A stretch of 64,000 nt of DNA from CAIXSC01 sp046349935 (GTDB lineage: Bacteria > Planctomycetota > Planctomycetia > Pirellulales > Pirellulaceae). Shown piece after piece: positions 62,599-64,000 of this stretch. A model generated the notes under the pieces. That model searched no databases and was not told the DNA's origin. It saw only the letters and a program-made list of their open reading frames with translations. Positions within the stretch are counted from its first letter, which is position 1; the number at the start of each line of letters is the position of its first letter. The stretch is from the NCBI GenBank assembly GCA_046349935.1, contig JAXMBK010000010.1:1-64000 (forward strand). Reading direction: 5' to 3'. The translations under genes and the position numbers were made by a program.

Positions 62599-63639
62599 TT
62601 AGTTGGTCACCGTACCGCGACCTGCCGCCGCCATCTGTTGTTCGCGGACTTCCAATTGCGAGAGGAACTGCTTGAGTGCAGGGTCGGAGGGGGCCAGGTG
62701 GAGCGCTTCAAGCGTCGTCTTGCGAGCGCTTTGCGCGTCGCCCGCGAGCATTTGGGCTTGGGAGAGCTGCTTGAGAATGTCGACCGACGGCGGGCCCTGT
62801 TTGGAGGCGGCGAGGAAACTGGCGACCGCTTCGTCGTGTCGTCCCAGCTTTTGCTGAGCGATCCCTTGCTGCACCAACACCTGCGGCGGAGCTCGCCCGG
62901 GCCCATAGCTGTCGACGAGCGCTTCGAGCGACGACAGGGCGCGACGAGGCCGATCTTGGTCGGTATAGAGTTCGGCGATCGCCAGCTGCACGTCGGTGCG
63001 ACCGCCGTCGCAGTGCAGGGCGCGATGGTAACAATTCAGTGCGTCGTCGTATTTGCGCTGCGCTCGCAGGATATTGCCCTGCAGCGCCCAGGCCGACGCA
63101 CACTGGCGCTGACGGTCGAGCGCCTGTTCGGCGCAGGTCTTGGCGCCGTCGATGTCGCCGCGCGCTTGCCGCATTTCGCCCAAACGCACAAGCAGATCGG
63201 GGTTGGAACCGGCGAGCTGACACGCCTGTTCCATCTCCTGAATGGCTTGGTCGCAGGCGCCGCGTTGCCAGAGCGCTTCGGCGTAGCCGGCTCGCGCCCG
63301 TTCATCGACGGCGCAATTCTTCACCGCCGCACCGAACAACGACTCGGCTTCTTCCCAGTGGCCTCGCTGCAAGGCGTCCGTGCCTTGCAGCGACATGCGA
63401 CGCGATGCCACTAACCGCTCGTTCGTGGCGCTGCGCGAGAACATCCTGCACCCGCTCAGCGCCAGCACCGCGCCGCAGACCATCAGGACGCCGGCACGCA
63501 GCGCCGCCGAGTGGCCGCGACGAGGCGCGGAACGGCGGCCGGCGGACCGGCGAATAGCGATAGCATCCCTGCTGGTGATGGGCATGAGCAATCCATTGCT
63601 CTTGGGAAGTGCGAACCCGCCTCGACCCGTTTCTTTCAT
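62599..63639 (-). CDS. TPR lipoprotein
   Basis: Up to 346 residues from 63639; ATG 63585 is an alternative. A hydrophobic segment with lipobox (VLALSGC, Cys at about residue 63) suggests a lipoprotein, though the signal is preceded by an unusually long basic N-terminus. The rest is a series of TPR-like helical pairs (for example AEALWQRGACDQAIQEMEQA, ALQGNILRAQRKYDDALNCYHRALH). It is probably an assembly or secretion scaffold outside the cytoplasm. Confidence 0.8.
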   Translation of the reverse strand: MKETGRGGFALPKSNGLLMPITSRDAIAIRRSAGRRSAPRRGHSAALRAGVLMVCGAVLALSGCRMFSRSATNERLVASRRMSLQGTDALQRGHWEEAESLFGAAVKNCAVDERARAGYAEALWQRGACDQAIQEMEQACQLAGSNPDLLVRLGEMRQARGDIDGAKTCAEQALDRQRQCASAWALQGNILRAQRKYDDALNCYHRALHCDGGRTDVQLAIAELYTDQDRPRRALSSLEALVDSYGPGRAPPQVLVQQGIAQQKLGRHDEAVASFLAASKQGPPSVDILKQLSQAQMLAGDAQSARKTTLEALHLAPSDPALKQFLSQLEVREQQMAAAGRGTVTN

Positions 63640-63858
63640 CGGTTGGCGGCGAGCGGCGATTTTTGTCGCGCGCCCGCACCCGCGCGCCGATTGCGCGGTT
63701 TATCCATCCTGCCACCACCCGACTCGGGGTCGACTTAAGTACTCGCTGGCGCCATTTGACTCAAGAGCAGATGTCGGGGGGAACGGTTTGACCGCCTCGG
63801 TACAATAGTCTGTAACGTCAAACCGACTCCTCCGCGACTTCGCCCCAAGGAACAGACC

Positions 63859-64000
63859 GTGACTCGACGCCAGACGGCACTGATTCATCAGGAAGACGAC
63901 GCCTATGTTGCGCTGTGCCCGGAACTCGACATCGCCAGTCAAGGCCTGTCCATTGAGGAAGCTCGCGACAATCTGAAGGAAGCGGTGGAGTTGTTCCTGG
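63859..64000 (+). CDS. HicB-like antitoxin, 5' fragment
   Basis: A GTG at 63859 with AAGGA upstream starts a frame open to the window end (about 47 residues). The sequence YVALCPELDIASQGLSIEEARDNLKEAVELFL is the HicB antitoxin/phosphate-binding-like strand-helix pattern. A HicA toxin may follow or precede it beyond the edge. Confidence 0.75.
   Translation, partial: MTRRQTALIHQEDDAYVALCPELDIASQGLSIEEARDNLKEAVELFL

Noticed and set aside
1..64000. tRNA, rRNA, CRISPR array and prophage
   Set aside because: No cloverleaf-like sequence, regular spaced direct repeats with unique spacers, or phage structural gene was seen when reading through the gaps; a tRNAscan or CRISPR search could still find a missed one.

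Overview
The window is chromosomal DNA of a planctomycete, most likely of the Pirellulales type. This is inferred from high GC, ECF sigma factors sitting next to Ser/Thr kinases, a zinc-finger anti-sigma domain fused to a kinase, CotH/EF-hand proteins, archaeal-type C1 genes (formylmethanofuran dehydrogenase subunits B and D), and non-coding repeat families. No rRNA, tRNA, CRISPR array, transposase or prophage gene was recognised.

Layout. 1-9 kb: the C-terminus of a type II secretion/pilus ATPase, a membrane protein, a large possible lipoprotein, an ECF sigma factor followed by an anti-sigma-like Ser/Thr kinase, a secreted prolyl oligopeptidase and an MFS transporter carrying a repeat insertion in its central loop. 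10.2-18.2 kb (minus strand): a compact, partly translationally coupled operon of an acyl-carrier-like protein, an acyl-CoA dehydrogenase, an amino acid:[carrier protein] ligase (class II aaRS-like), a DUF1839 protein, a GH2 glycosidase and a double alpha/beta hydrolase. This looks like a system that loads an amino acid on a carrier protein and transfers or modifies it; its product is unknown. 18.4-23.2 kb: DUF493, CotH/EF-hand, an amino-acid permease and a membrane-anchored alpha/beta hydrolase.

23.2-31.8 kb is an accessory-looking module bracketed by two direct 146-bp repeats. It holds a degenerate PLD-like/winged-helix protein with an SF2 helicase-metallopeptidase (minus strand), and a divergent ECF sigma factor coupled to a kinase-STAND-TPR protein whose TPR repeats are nearly identical at DNA level. 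It is the best candidate here for an undescribed defence or conflict system. 31.8-37.4 kb: an amino-acid permease, a cyanophycinase-like peptidase, a HEPN/BolA-like gene pair, and formylmethanofuran dehydrogenase B and D.

37.4-45.9 kb is replication and chromosome housekeeping: dnaA, dnaN, a DciA-like DUF721 gene and gyrB in one minus-strand block (no recF between dnaN and gyrB), preceded by a cysteine desulfurase, with scpB nearby on the other strand. A chromosomal origin may lie near dnaA-dnaN. 45.9-64 kb: an extremely acidic small protein with a strong terminator, hemX-like/hemA, a cNMP-binding protein and a HEPN-like neighbour, a SlyD-type isomerase, a DinB-like protein, an ABC exporter pair, a thioredoxin-trypsin fusion, a CoA-binding protein, a HEAT-repeat-like protein, a MoaB/MogA protein, a TPR lipoprotein and the start of a HicB-like antitoxin at the right edge.
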